Both the position numbers and the translations under genes were made by a program. A DNA stretch of 64,000 nt from Streptomyces sp. NBC_00249 (GTDB taxonomy: Bacteria > Actinomycetota > Actinomycetes > Streptomycetales > Streptomycetaceae): contig NZ_JAPEMV010000007.1 of NCBI RefSeq assembly GCF_026342355.1, forward strand, positions 186,001 through 250,000, written 5' to 3'. Each line of letters begins with the position of its first letter. Within the stretch, counting starts at the first letter, position 1. This document shows positions 56,447 through 64,000 of the stretch, piece by piece. The notes under the pieces were generated by a model, which was given only the letters and a program-made list of their open reading frames with translations, was not told the origin of the DNA and ran no database searches.

Positions 56447-57351
56447 GTACGGCGAGGAGGCACACCGCGCTGCCCAAGGCCGAGATCCTCATCGAGGCGC
56501 TGCCCTGGCTCACCCGCCACAACGGCAAGATCGTCGTGATCAAGTTCGGCGGCAACGCCATGATCGACGAGGACCTGAAGGCCGCCTTCGCCCAGGACGT
56601 GGTCTTCCTGCGGCAGGCCGGCCTGCGGCCCGTCGTGGTGCACGGCGGCGGCCCGCAGATCAACGCCCAGCTGGACAAGCAGGGCCTGGTCAGCGAGTTC
56701 AAGGCGGGCCTGCGGGTCACCACCCCGGAGGCCATGGACGTCGTACGGATGGTCCTGGCGGGCCAGGTCCAGCGGGAGCTGGTCGGGCTGCTCAACCAGC
56801 ACGGTCCCCTCGCCGTCGGCATGACCGGCGAGGACGCCCACACCATCACCGCGACCAAGCACACCCCCGAGATCGAGGGCGAGATCGTCGACATCGGCCG
56901 GGTCGGCGAGATCACCGCGATCGACACCGGTGCGATCGAGGCGCTGCTGGCGGACGGCCGGATCCCGGTCATCTCCTCCATCGCGCGCAGCGCCGACGAC
57001 CACCACGTCTACAACGTGAACGCCGACACGGCCGCCGCGGCGCTCGCCGCCGCGCTGGGCGCCGAGACCCTGATGGTCCTCACCGACGTCGAGGGCCTGT
57101 ACGCGGACTGGCCGAACAGCGACGAGGTCATCAGCCGGCTCACCGTCAGCGAGCTGGAGAAACTCCTGCCGGAGCTGTCCAGCGGCATGGTGCCGAAGAT
57201 GGAGGGCTGCCTGCACGCCGTGCGCGGCGGCGTGGGCACCGCCCGGGTCATCGACGGCCGGGTCCAGCACTCGATCCTGCTGGAGATCTTCACCGACGAG
57301 GGAATCGGCACGATGGTCGTGCCCGACGGACAGGGAGGGGTGCGGAAGTGA
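56443..57351 (+). CDS. argB: N-acetylglutamate kinase
   Basis: Phosphorylates N-acetylglutamate, 302 residues. IVVIKFGGNAMID (phosphate-binding) near 30-42, VVVHGGGPQIN, GMVPKMEGCL. The N-terminal helix resembles arginine-sensitive hexameric enzymes, so feedback inhibition by arginine is likely (family knowledge). ATG 56443 overlaps argJ; the TGA overlaps argD (GTGA). Confidence 0.96.
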   Translation: MSTARRHTALPKAEILIEALPWLTRHNGKIVVIKFGGNAMIDEDLKAAFAQDVVFLRQAGLRPVVVHGGGPQINAQLDKQGLVSEFKAGLRVTTPEAMDVVRMVLAGQVQRELVGLLNQHGPLAVGMTGEDAHTITATKHTPEIEGEIVDIGRVGEITAIDTGAIEALLADGRIPVISSIARSADDHHVYNVNADTAAAALAAALGAETLMVLTDVEGLYADWPNSDEVISRLTVSELEKLLPELSSGMVPKMEGCLHAVRGGVGTARVIDGRVQHSILLEIFTDEGIGTMVVPDGQGGVRK

Positions 57352-58538
57352 CCGGCAATCAGGACTACGCCGCCCGCTGGCAGGGCGCGCTGACCAACAA
57401 CTACGGCACCCCGGCGCTGGCCCTCGTACGCGGCGAGGGCGCGCAGGTCTGGGACGCGGACGGCAAGCAGTACACCGACTACGTCGGCGGGATCGCGGTG
57501 AACGCCCTCGGGCACGCCCACCCGGCGATCGTCGCCGCCGTCACGCACCAGATCACCACCCTGGGCCACGTCTCCAACCTCTACGCCTCCGAGCCCGTCC
57601 TCGCGCTCGGCGAGCGGCTCCTCCAGCTCTTCGGCCGCGAGGGCAGGGTTTTCTTCTGCAACTCCGGCGCCGAGGCCGTCGAGGCCGCCTTCAAGATCGG
57701 CCGGCTGACCGGGCGGACCCACATGGTCGCCACCACCGGCGGCTTCCACGGCCGGACCATGGGCGCGCTCGCGCTCACCGGCCAGCCGTCGAAGCAGACG
57801 CCCTTCCTGCCGCTGCCCGGTGACGTCACCCACGTCCCGTACGGCGACGTGGAGGCCCTGCGGGCCGCCGTCACCGAGGAGACGGCGCTCGTCCTGATCG
57901 AACCGGTCCAGGGCGAGAACGGCGTGGTCGTCCCGCCCGCCGGATACCTGACGGCAGCCCGCGAGATCACCCGGGCCACCGGCACCCTGCTCGCCCTCGA
58001 CGAGGTGCAGACCGGCATCGGCCGCTGCGGCCAGTGGTTCGAACACCAGGCCCACGAGGGCGTGGAGCCCGATCTCGTCACGCTCGCGAAGGGTCTGGGC
58101 GGCGGACTGCCGATCGGAGCCGTCGCCGCCTTCGGCAAGGCCGCCGACCTCCTCCAGCCCGGCCAGCACGGCACCACCTTCGGCGGGAACCCGGTCGCCT
58201 GCGCCGCCGGTCTCGCGGTGATCGACACCATCGCCGCCGACGGCCTGCTCGACCAGGTCAAGGCCCGGGGCGAGCGACTGCGCTCCGGAATCGAAGCCTC
58301 CGGGCACGGGCTGGTCTCCCACGTCCGCGGCTCGGGTCTTCTGCTGGGTATCGTGCTGACAGAGCCGCTCGCGCCGAAGGTGCAGCTCGCGGCTCAGGAA
58401 GCCGGATTCCTGGTCAACGCGCCCGCCCCCGACGTCGTACGGCTGATGCCCCCGTTCGTCATCACCGAGGCCGAGGTCGACGCGTTCGTCCGGGCGCTGC
58501 CCGGCATCCTCGACGAAGCGGGACGATCCGGAGAATGA
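57348..58538 (+). CDS. argD: Acetylornithine aminotransferase
   Basis: PLP enzyme of 396 residues transaminating N-acetylglutamate semialdehyde. GTG 57348 overlaps argB. FCNSGAEAVEAAFK, LLALDEVQTGIGRCG, and PLP Lys in TLAKGLGGGLPIGA. Full length. Confidence 0.96.
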   Translation: MTGNQDYAARWQGALTNNYGTPALALVRGEGAQVWDADGKQYTDYVGGIAVNALGHAHPAIVAAVTHQITTLGHVSNLYASEPVLALGERLLQLFGREGRVFFCNSGAEAVEAAFKIGRLTGRTHMVATTGGFHGRTMGALALTGQPSKQTPFLPLPGDVTHVPYGDVEALRAAVTEETALVLIEPVQGENGVVVPPAGYLTAAREITRATGTLLALDEVQTGIGRCGQWFEHQAHEGVEPDLVTLAKGLGGGLPIGAVAAFGKAADLLQPGQHGTTFGGNPVACAAGLAVIDTIAADGLLDQVKARGERLRSGIEASGHGLVSHVRGSGLLLGIVLTEPLAPKVQLAAQEAGFLVNAPAPDVVRLMPPFVITEAEVDAFVRALPGILDEAGRSGE

Positions 58539-58545
58539 GACGACG

Positions 58546-59082
58546 ATGACCCAGGCGCAGGAACACGAGCAGAACGGTCCGTCCGTCCCGCAGACCCGCA
58601 CCGCCCGCCACCGCCGGATCGTGGACATCCTCAACCGGCAGCCGGTCCGCTCCCAGAGCCAGCTGGCCAAACTGCTCGCCGACGACGGGCTGAGCGTCAC
58701 CCAGGCGACGCTCTCCCGCGACCTCGACGAGCTGGGCGCGGTGAAGATCCGCAACACCGGCGGCGAACTGATCTACGCGGTTCCCAGCGAGGGCGGCTTC
58801 CGCACCCCGCAGGCCCCGCTCGGGGAGTCGGCCAAGGAGGAGCGCATGCGGCGCCTCTCCGGCGAACTCCTCATCTCGGCGGAGGCCTCCGCGAACCTCG
58901 TGGTCCTGCGCACCCCGCCCGGCGCGGCCCAGTTCCTCGCCTCGGCGATCGACCAGGCCGAACTCCGCGAGATCCTCGGCACCATCGCCGGCGACGACAC
59001 CCTGATGCTCATCAGCCGCGACCCGGCCGGCGGCCAGGCCCTGGCCGACCACCTGCTGCGCCTCGCGCAGAAGGAGAGCTGA
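58546..59082 (+). CDS. argR: Arginine repressor ArgR
   Basis: Arginine-dependent repressor of the arg genes, 178 residues. N-terminal winged helix about 20-90 (LAKLLADDGLSVTQATLSRD, LDELGAVKIRN); C-terminal hexamerisation/arginine-binding domain from about 105 (GTIAGDDTLMLISRDPAG). ATG 58546 is 7 bases after argD. Expected to bind the site at 54197 upstream of argC. argG, argH and argF are not in this window. Confidence 0.95.
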   Translation: MTQAQEHEQNGPSVPQTRTARHRRIVDILNRQPVRSQSQLAKLLADDGLSVTQATLSRDLDELGAVKIRNTGGELIYAVPSEGGFRTPQAPLGESAKEERMRRLSGELLISAEASANLVVLRTPPGAAQFLASAIDQAELREILGTIAGDDTLMLISRDPAGGQALADHLLRLAQKES

Positions 59083-59086
59083 CCGA

Positions 59087-59123
59087 CGGCCGGGCCCGGC
59101 CGCGCACGACCGGGCCCCGGCCG
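59087..59123. terminator. Bidirectional hairpin between argR and the Hsp90-like operon
   Basis: GC-rich arms (59087-59099 with 59110-59123, one bulge) around a 10-base loop, between convergent transcripts. Confidence 0.55.
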
Positions 59124-59128
59124 CAGCC

Positions 59129-59734
59129 TCAGTCGCAGTTCTGGACCGGCACCAGCGACACCAGCCGCCCCTGCGGCAGCACGTGACGGTTCTTCACCGG
59201 CCCCTTGCCCGTGCCGACCGTGATCTCCCGCTGATCGGCGCGCAGCAGCTCCCCGCACACCTCGGCCTGGTCGGTGGTGACCCGGACCAGGTTGCGGGCC
59301 GGCGGATCGGCGGTCGCCCACAGCAGCACCAGTGCCCCCGCCGCCAGCGCCACCCCCGCCACACAGCCCACCGCGGCCCAGCGCAGCGACCGGGTGACCC
59401 GTACGACCTCGCCGCCGGTCCACCGCCGCAGGGCCTGCCCGGCCAGCAGGACGTCCTCGCCGGGCCGCCCGTGCGCGGCCCGGGCGGCGAGCAGCATGCC
59501 GCCCAGCAGCAGCACGTACGCCGCCACCACCATCACGGTGGCCACCACCCCGACGGATGCGGTGGCCCCGGCCAGGGTGTCCGGCCCCTTGACGACGGTC
59601 AGTACCGCCAGCAGCCCCGTCAGACCCGTCAACGCCGTACGCCAGCCCTCGGCCTGCCGGCGCAACTGCCCGAGCTGCGTGAACTCCGCCTCCCGCGCGA
59701 GCTGCGCCCACCGCCGCTCCGAGGCGCCGCTCAC
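59129..59734 (-). CDS. Three-helix membrane protein of the Hsp90-like cassette
   Basis: Hypothetical protein of 201 residues. GTG 59734 overlaps the zinc-ribbon gene's stop (GTGA). A charged N-terminus with heptad-like spacing (about 5-30) precedes helices at about 31-48, 61-86 and 118-140; a 60-residue domain with two cysteines (Cys about 160 and 200) follows and should lie outside the membrane. No family recognised. Third gene of a tightly overlapped operon with a zinc-ribbon protein and a large Hsp90-like ATPase. Confidence 0.7.
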   Translation of the reverse strand: MSGASERRWAQLAREAEFTQLGQLRRQAEGWRTALTGLTGLLAVLTVVKGPDTLAGATASVGVVATVMVVAAYVLLLGGMLLAARAAHGRPGEDVLLAGQALRRWTGGEVVRVTRSLRWAAVGCVAGVALAAGALVLLWATADPPARNLVRVTTDQAEVCGELLRADQREITVGTGKGPVKNRHVLPQGRLVSLVPVQNCD

Positions 59735-60102
59735 GGGGCGCTCCGGATCGTCCAGCCGGCCCCGCAGCCCACGAAGTCGGCGTTCCCGGGCATCCCGGGG
59801 TGGGCGTGCCCGCACTCGCAGAAGTGGGCTTCGGAGCGCAGCGGGTCGACCGCCGCCGCGTCGGGCCGGCTCCGTTCGCCGGCGAACCAGCTCCGCAGCC
59901 CCTTCGTACCGAGTCCGGGGACGCCGTAGCGGTAGGTGGTCGTCGTCGGACCGCCGCAGCGCGGGCAGCTGCCCCGCACGGTCAGGCCGTCGCCGTCGGG
60001 TGTCGGGGAGACGCCGAAGCCCGCGCCGTCGACCTCGCCGAGGGAGGTCTCCGCGTAGCCGAGGGCGACGAGGTGCGTCGCCGGGGGAGGGGGGACGGTC
60101 AT
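59731..60102 (-). CDS. Zinc-ribbon protein of the Hsp90-like cassette
   Basis: Hypothetical protein of 123 residues. ATG 60102 overlaps the ATPase stop (ATGA). Potential metal ligands: Cys46/Cys49 in CPRCGG, Cys95/Cys97 in CECGHAHP (with His99, His101) and Cys113. Central segment about 60-90 carries TKGLRSWFAGERSRPD. Possibly a cofactor or adaptor of the ATPase. No family recognised. Confidence 0.72.
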   Translation of the reverse strand: MTVPPPPATHLVALGYAETSLGEVDGAGFGVSPTPDGDGLTVRGSCPRCGGPTTTTYRYGVPGLGTKGLRSWFAGERSRPDAAAVDPLRSEAHFCECGHAHPGMPGNADFVGCGAGWTIRSAP

Positions 60103-63100
60103 CGCGGTATCTCCTGGACGGGGTGGGGGAGGGACAGGTCGAACATCTCGGCGTAGAGCTCCAGCCGCTCCCGCACCCAGGCCTCGTCCTCACCGACGGC
60201 CCGCGCGGAGAAGGCGAGGTGCGCCGTCGACACGGCCCCGTGCAGCGCGGGCAGCCGCCCGTCGCCGTGGACGGACAGCAGGATCAGGTCCTGCCACAGC
60301 GGCAGCACCTCGGGCACGGAGGTGACCGCGGCGGGCGCGGCCTCCAGCGGCAGGTACGGAACCATCCGCCGCCAGGTCGCACCGGCGGGCTCCCCTAGGC
60401 GGGCGGCGATGCTCACCACGTCGAGGGGGCCGAGGGGGGCGTCGGGCTCGGACACCCGGTACTCGCCGGAGAGCGCGAGCAGGTCGTGCGGGTCGGGCAC
60501 CGCGTCGGGGAAGGCGGCCAGTTCCGGTTCCGAGAGCTCCGGGACCAGCGCGCCGATGGCCCGGTAGGGGGCGAGGCAGCGGTAGGCCTCGGCGGGGGAG
60601 ACGGAGGCGTTCTGGGCGAAGCGGATCAGCCGGGAGGCGGTGAGCACGGTCCACCGGGGCCGTACGTTCCGCATGCCCATCACCGTGGCGTAGCCGCCGA
60701 AGTCGAGCAGTGCACTGGCCTCGTCCCGGGCCGGTACGGTATCGGCCAGCTCCGCCGGGAGCGGCGGCACCCGCAGGCCCAGCGGTTTCGCGAGCCGACG
60801 CACGGTCCGCCAGGCCTGGCCCAGAGACTCCCTCAGCTCCTCGGCGGCCGAGAGGAGGATGTCCGGGGTCGGCAGCGCGGGGGAGGGCACGAGCATCCCG
60901 ACAGGTTTCCGGCCGGAGAAGTAGTACCGGTGGTTCGGGGGCATTTCGTCCCATGCTTCCAGGAGCCGGTCCCCCGGCTCGACCTCCACACCCGCCTGCC
61001 GCAGTTCACGCATCACACCGGGCAGTTGCGCCATCGGGATCTCGCGTGATCGGCAGAGGGCGAGCTCACCCACGTTGACGCCCTGTTCCAGTCGCAGGCC
61101 CCGCCGATGGGCGGACCGCACCACAGTGGCGGTGGCCTTTCCCGGGACGATCCGGCCGGCGGACGAGCCGTCCGTGTAGCGGCGCTGGTAGGCCAGCCCC
61201 AACCGGGCGGCCCAGGAGGCGAGGCGCTCCTGCGCCTCGTACAGGGACACCGCGTTGTCGCCCGCGCAGGCGAGGGTGGCGCTCCAGGGCAGCGTCTGTC
61301 CATCGCAGCTTCTGGTGTCGAGGAAGTCGATGAGGAGAGAACGCTCGTCATCAGGCATCATCACCCACCCCCGGACGGCGTCCGGGTCGTGGGCGGGCCA
61401 GCCCAGCCAGGAAAAGCGGCCGATGTGCTCGGAGATCTCCAAGGGCTCGCGCCCGGTCGATCGCGCCAGCTCGATGACGTCCCACGGCCGGCGGGCGGGG
61501 CGCCACGGCCCGACGCCCACCTGGATGTAGAGCACCGACAGGTCCGCTTGCGAACAGATGTGGTCCCGGTGGTGTTCCGGGACCTGGGGAGGGGACATGG
61601 GCATCAGGCCCGTGTAGCGCGCGCAGCGCTCCGCCAGTTCACCGAGGGAAATGAGGCCGCGGAAGGAGGCGCGGACCAGACCGCCCGGATCAGCGGGCGG
61701 GTGCTGGTAGGAGCCCGAGTCCTGGAGCTGCTCCAGGCTGTACTTCTCATCGTCGGTGGAGAGCAGACCGGCGGCTGCGGCGTGGTCGATCCAGTCGGGA
61801 GTCCAGTCGAGCACGGCGGTGGCGCTCGGCGGGGGAGCGAGCCGAGTGTCGGTGATACGCAGGGCGCGCACGATCCGTAGGATCTCGGCGACGGTCCGGC
61901 CCTGGCTGTAGGCGAGTGCGAGCAGCTGGCGCCAGTCCTGGCAGTCCGCCTCGCTTACGGCGCCCCAGCCGGGCCCCGGCACAGGGTGTCCTGAGAGGGT
62001 GACCGGTGGCGAGGACGGCAGGGGCCCGGGCAGCCCGGCGACGGTGCCTTGGCGCCAGGCGATGCGCCGCGTTATGGGCCCGTCCTCCATTTGGTGGTGC
62101 CGGGCCCTTGCGTCCAGGGAGAACCATCCGAACCGGTCCAGCTCGATGGCCGGACCGACCGGTAGTACGGAGACGCTCAGCCCCCTCCCGCGCAAGGCCC
62201 GCCACAGGACGCGCGCGCAGCGCAGATTCCGTTCCTCCATCTCCCAAAGCCAGGTCATGTTCAGCCCCGGCCAGGACACCACGGCCGAGGCCCCGGCGGC
62301 CCACGTGTCCGCTTCCCAGACCTGGTCGTACCGTTGGAGCGCCGTGCGGTTGACGCTCAACTTCCCCGCGTGGGGCCCCTTGAGGTTCAGGACGTACCCG
62401 AACGGCTTCACGTCGGTCGCCACCCCGTCGCAGACGACCGCACCCTCGCCCCGCACCCACCACAGGGTGTCCGGCACGGCCTCCACCGCGCCGGCCCAGC
62501 CGTTCAGCGCCCCCGGGGCCCAGCTGTGCGAGCCGCCCGAGGCGTCCCGGGCCTCCATGGCGAACTCGCTGATCAGCACCATCGACCGCAGCGCCTTGAC
62601 GCACGACAGTGTCATGGCGGCAGGCTCCGACCGCAGGTGCAGCCGCACCCGCGTTCCCCCCTCCGGCATGCTGTCGCCCGGCCCCTCGAACTCCTGGATG
62701 CGGAACAGGCTCCCGCTGCTGGATATGTGCACCAGCAGGGCCTTGGGCGCGACCGCCCCGTCCGGGCCCACCGGCCGGGTCACGATGGTCATCTCCTCGG
62801 CCAGCATGAAGTAGCTGAACACGCCGATGCCGAACCGGCTGTTGGGGTAGAGACGCAGCGAGGGGTCCTGCCGCAGCCAGGCATCCTGTTCACGCCGGAA
62901 GCTCCGCGAGTGCTCGAACCGGCGGCCCGCCCGGGTGAAGGTGTTCTTCAGCTGGTCGACGCCCATGCCGACACCGGTGTCGCGGCACTCGACGTACGCG
63001 CCGCGCTCGTCCTCGCCCTGGACGAAGGAGATCCGCCCCTTCCAGTCCTGCGGCTCGTGGCCCTTGCCCTGCAGGTAGCGCCAGCGCATCGCCCGGTACC

Positions 63101-64000
63101 GGCAGGCGTCCATGGCGTTCTGGTACAGCTCGCGCAGGGCCAGCTCCCGCCGGCCGTCGTAGAGCTGCTCGCCCATCAGCAGCTCGCGCACCTCGGTCTG
63201 CGCCAGCTGGAAGCGCAGCAGCGGGACGTCGTACGCGCGCCGGCCGCCGGTTTCCAGGGGCCGCAGGCGGTGGTCGGTGACGCGCGAGGGCAGCCCCGCC
63301 ATGAGGCCGGCCTCGGCCGGTGGCCAGGAGGCCTTGACGAGCTCGCCCGCCAGCTCGTCGGCCCGTTCGACGGCGCCCGCGAGGGCCGCGTGGACGGCGG
63401 GATGCGGGCAGACGGCGTCCAGGTGCAGCACCTTGTCCTGCGGATACCACTCGACGTCGTGCAGTACGGCCACCACGTCCTGCGGGAGCACCCCGTCGGG
63501 GACCGCGAGGTGCTCGCCGAGCACGTCGGGCAGGCCGCGGACGTCGAAGGCCAGGGCGGCGGCCAGGTGCACCAGCGCGGACAGCGGCCGCACCCGGACC
63601 GTGCGGGTCTCCCGGCCCGGGCGGACCCTGACCACCTGGGCGGGCGCCTCGTCGGGGGACTGGCTGCGGCTGACGGCCGCCGCGACCTCCTGCACGGCCG
63701 CCGAGAACTCCGCCGTCCGGGCGCTCCCGCCGGCCTCGGCCCCCAGCAGGTCGGCCACGAACCGTTCCGCGTAGGCGGCGGGGACCGGCCGTTCCTCGGT
63801 CTCGAACTGCTCCGTGATCCACCGGTGGACCAGCCAGAGGGAGACGTTCCGGGCGTCCTCGGTGAAGCCCCGCCCGGGCGGCCCGCTGTCGTCGATCTTG
63901 CGCGCGATGTGCGCGTGGTGCGCCCGCACCTGTTCGAAGTACCGCCGCCCCGGGTCGCCTTCGGTCCCCTCCGAGACGGCCTCGCTGGACGCGCTCAGCA
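60099..64000 (-). CDS. Large Hsp90-like GHKL ATPase with winged-helix-like repeats (5' end outside window)
   Basis: The frame is open to the right edge, so the start is missing; 1299 residues are visible. Hsp90-type GHKL ATPase motifs are clear: ALRELYQNAMDACRYRAMRW (N box, about 63100-63160), ECRDTGVGMGVDQLKNTFTR (G1, about 62940-63000) and FGIGVFSYFMLAEE (G2, about 62800-62850). The remaining 800 or so residues are helical modules of roughly 90-110 residues that look like repeated winged helices. I recall that proteins with Hsp90 plus associated wHTH repeats have been proposed to act in NTP-dependent conflict systems. It is followed by the zinc-ribbon and membrane genes with ATGA and GTGA overlaps. 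Confidence 0.82.
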   Translation of the reverse strand, partial: LSASSEAVSEGTEGDPGRRYFEQVRAHHAHIARKIDDSGPPGRGFTEDARNVSLWLVHRWITEQFETEERPVPAAYAERFVADLLGAEAGGSARTAEFSAAVQEVAAAVSRSQSPDEAPAQVVRVRPGRETRTVRVRPLSALVHLAAALAFDVRGLPDVLGEHLAVPDGVLPQDVVAVLHDVEWYPQDKVLHLDAVCPHPAVHAALAGAVERADELAGELVKASWPPAEAGLMAGLPSRVTDHRLRPLETGGRRAYDVPLLRFQLAQTEVRELLMGEQLYDGRRELALRELYQNAMDACRYRAMRWRYLQGKGHEPQDWKGRISFVQGEDERGAYVECRDTGVGMGVDQLKNTFTRAGRRFEHSRSFRREQDAWLRQDPSLRLYPNSRFGIGVFSYFMLAEEMTIVTRPVGPDGAVAPKALLVHISSSGSLFRIQEFEGPGDSMPEGGTRVRLHLRSEPAAMTLSCVKALRSMVLISEFAMEARDASGGSHSWAPGALNGWAGAVEAVPDTLWWVRGEGAVVCDGVATDVKPFGYVLNLKGPHAGKLSVNRTALQRYDQVWEADTWAAGASAVVSWPGLNMTWLWEMEERNLRCARVLWRALRGRGLSVSVLPVGPAIELDRFGWFSLDARARHHQMEDGPITRRIAWRQGTVAGLPGPLPSSPPVTLSGHPVPGPGWGAVSEADCQDWRQLLALAYSQGRTVAEILRIVRALRITDTRLAPPPSATAVLDWTPDWIDHAAAAGLLSTDDEKYSLEQLQDSGSYQHPPADPGGLVRASFRGLISLGELAERCARYTGLMPMSPPQVPEHHRDHICSQADLSVLYIQVGVGPWRPARRPWDVIELARSTGREPLEISEHIGRFSWLGWPAHDPDAVRGWVMMPDDERSLLIDFLDTRSCDGQTLPWSATLACAGDNAVSLYEAQERLASWAARLGLAYQRRYTDGSSAGRIVPGKATATVVRSAHRRGLRLEQGVNVGELALCRSREIPMAQLPGVMRELRQAGVEVEPGDRLLEAWDEMPPNHRYYFSGRKPVGMLVPSPALPTPDILLSAAEELRESLGQAWRTVRRLAKPLGLRVPPLPAELADTVPARDEASALLDFGGYATVMGMRNVRPRWTVLTASRLIRFAQNASVSPAEAYRCLAPYRAIGALVPELSEPELAAFPDAVPDPHDLLALSGEYRVSEPDAPLGPLDVVSIAARLGEPAGATWRRMVPYLPLEAAPAAVTSVPEVLPLWQDLILLSVHGDGRLPALHGAVSTAHLAFSARAVGEDEAWVRERLELYAEMFDLSLPHPVQEIPR

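Overview
The window is a 64 kb piece of a high-GC actinobacterial chromosome, almost certainly Streptomyces. The evidence is third-position G/C throughout, many GTG and TTG starts, TANNNT -10 boxes, leaderless genes, the pafA-pafB-pafC-tatA-tatC-helY block, a nearly complete arginine operon, and a dispersed short intergenic repeat of the kind common in Streptomyces. No rRNA, tRNA, CRISPR array, intact insertion sequence or prophage was found. Most of the window is conserved core chromosome with accessory genes set into it.

Layout. 1-10.5 kb: the Pup-proteasome and secretion block, namely pafA (cut by the left edge), two FKBP prolyl isomerases, the WYL regulators pafB and pafC, tatA, tatC, a lipid kinase and the helicase helY. 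10.6-22.1 kb: accessory genes, namely a TetR regulator, an RluA-type pseudouridine synthase, a penicillin-binding-protein-like hydrolase, an iron-boxed siderophore-interacting protein, a short 5'-3' exonuclease, a Tat-exported DyP peroxidase with a lectin tail, an XRE-cupin regulator, a BtuF-like protein, and a divergent TDT transporter/LysR pair. 22.2-29.2 kb: a cluster for catabolism of an amine through gamma-glutamyl intermediates, probably ethanolamine: permease, GntR regulator, GlnA-like ligase, dehydrogenases and a PuuD-like hydrolase. 29.2-35.4 kb: a secreted HAD phosphatase, a PLP barrel enzyme, a long palindromic element, a mycosin protease with a membrane partner, an SseB-like protein and a DUF1844 protein.

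35.4-43.5 kb: translation genes infC-rpmI-rplT (with a leader and attenuator, and an apparent ATC start for infC), a TrmH-type methyltransferase, a PAS histidine kinase and pheST. 43.6-54.2 kb: a SpoIIE-type phosphatase carrying repeat-derived coding sequence, an XRE-TPR regulator, a NUDIX hydrolase, a hydroxyacyl-CoA dehydrogenase, a Tat-exported glycoside-hydrolase-like protein, a head-to-head EamA/MocR pair whose start codons overlap, a GNAT enzyme, a chitin-binding-like secreted protein, and a small membrane protein behind a TetR-type palindrome. 54.2-59.1 kb: argCJBDR with a promoter that overlaps an ARG-box-like half site. 59.1-64 kb (minus strand): three overlapping genes, a large Hsp90-like ATPase with helix-turn-helix-like repeats that runs off the right edge, a zinc-ribbon protein and a three-helix membrane protein. 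This is the best candidate here for an undescribed system.

Functional links: tatA/tatC supply the export route used by the DyP peroxidase and the glycoside-hydrolase-like protein. The 22-29 kb genes form one pathway and share a 26-bp operator motif upstream of the permease and between gntR and the ligase gene. Assignments rest on motifs recognised by eye, with no database search. Where several start codons were possible, the choice is explained in the entry.
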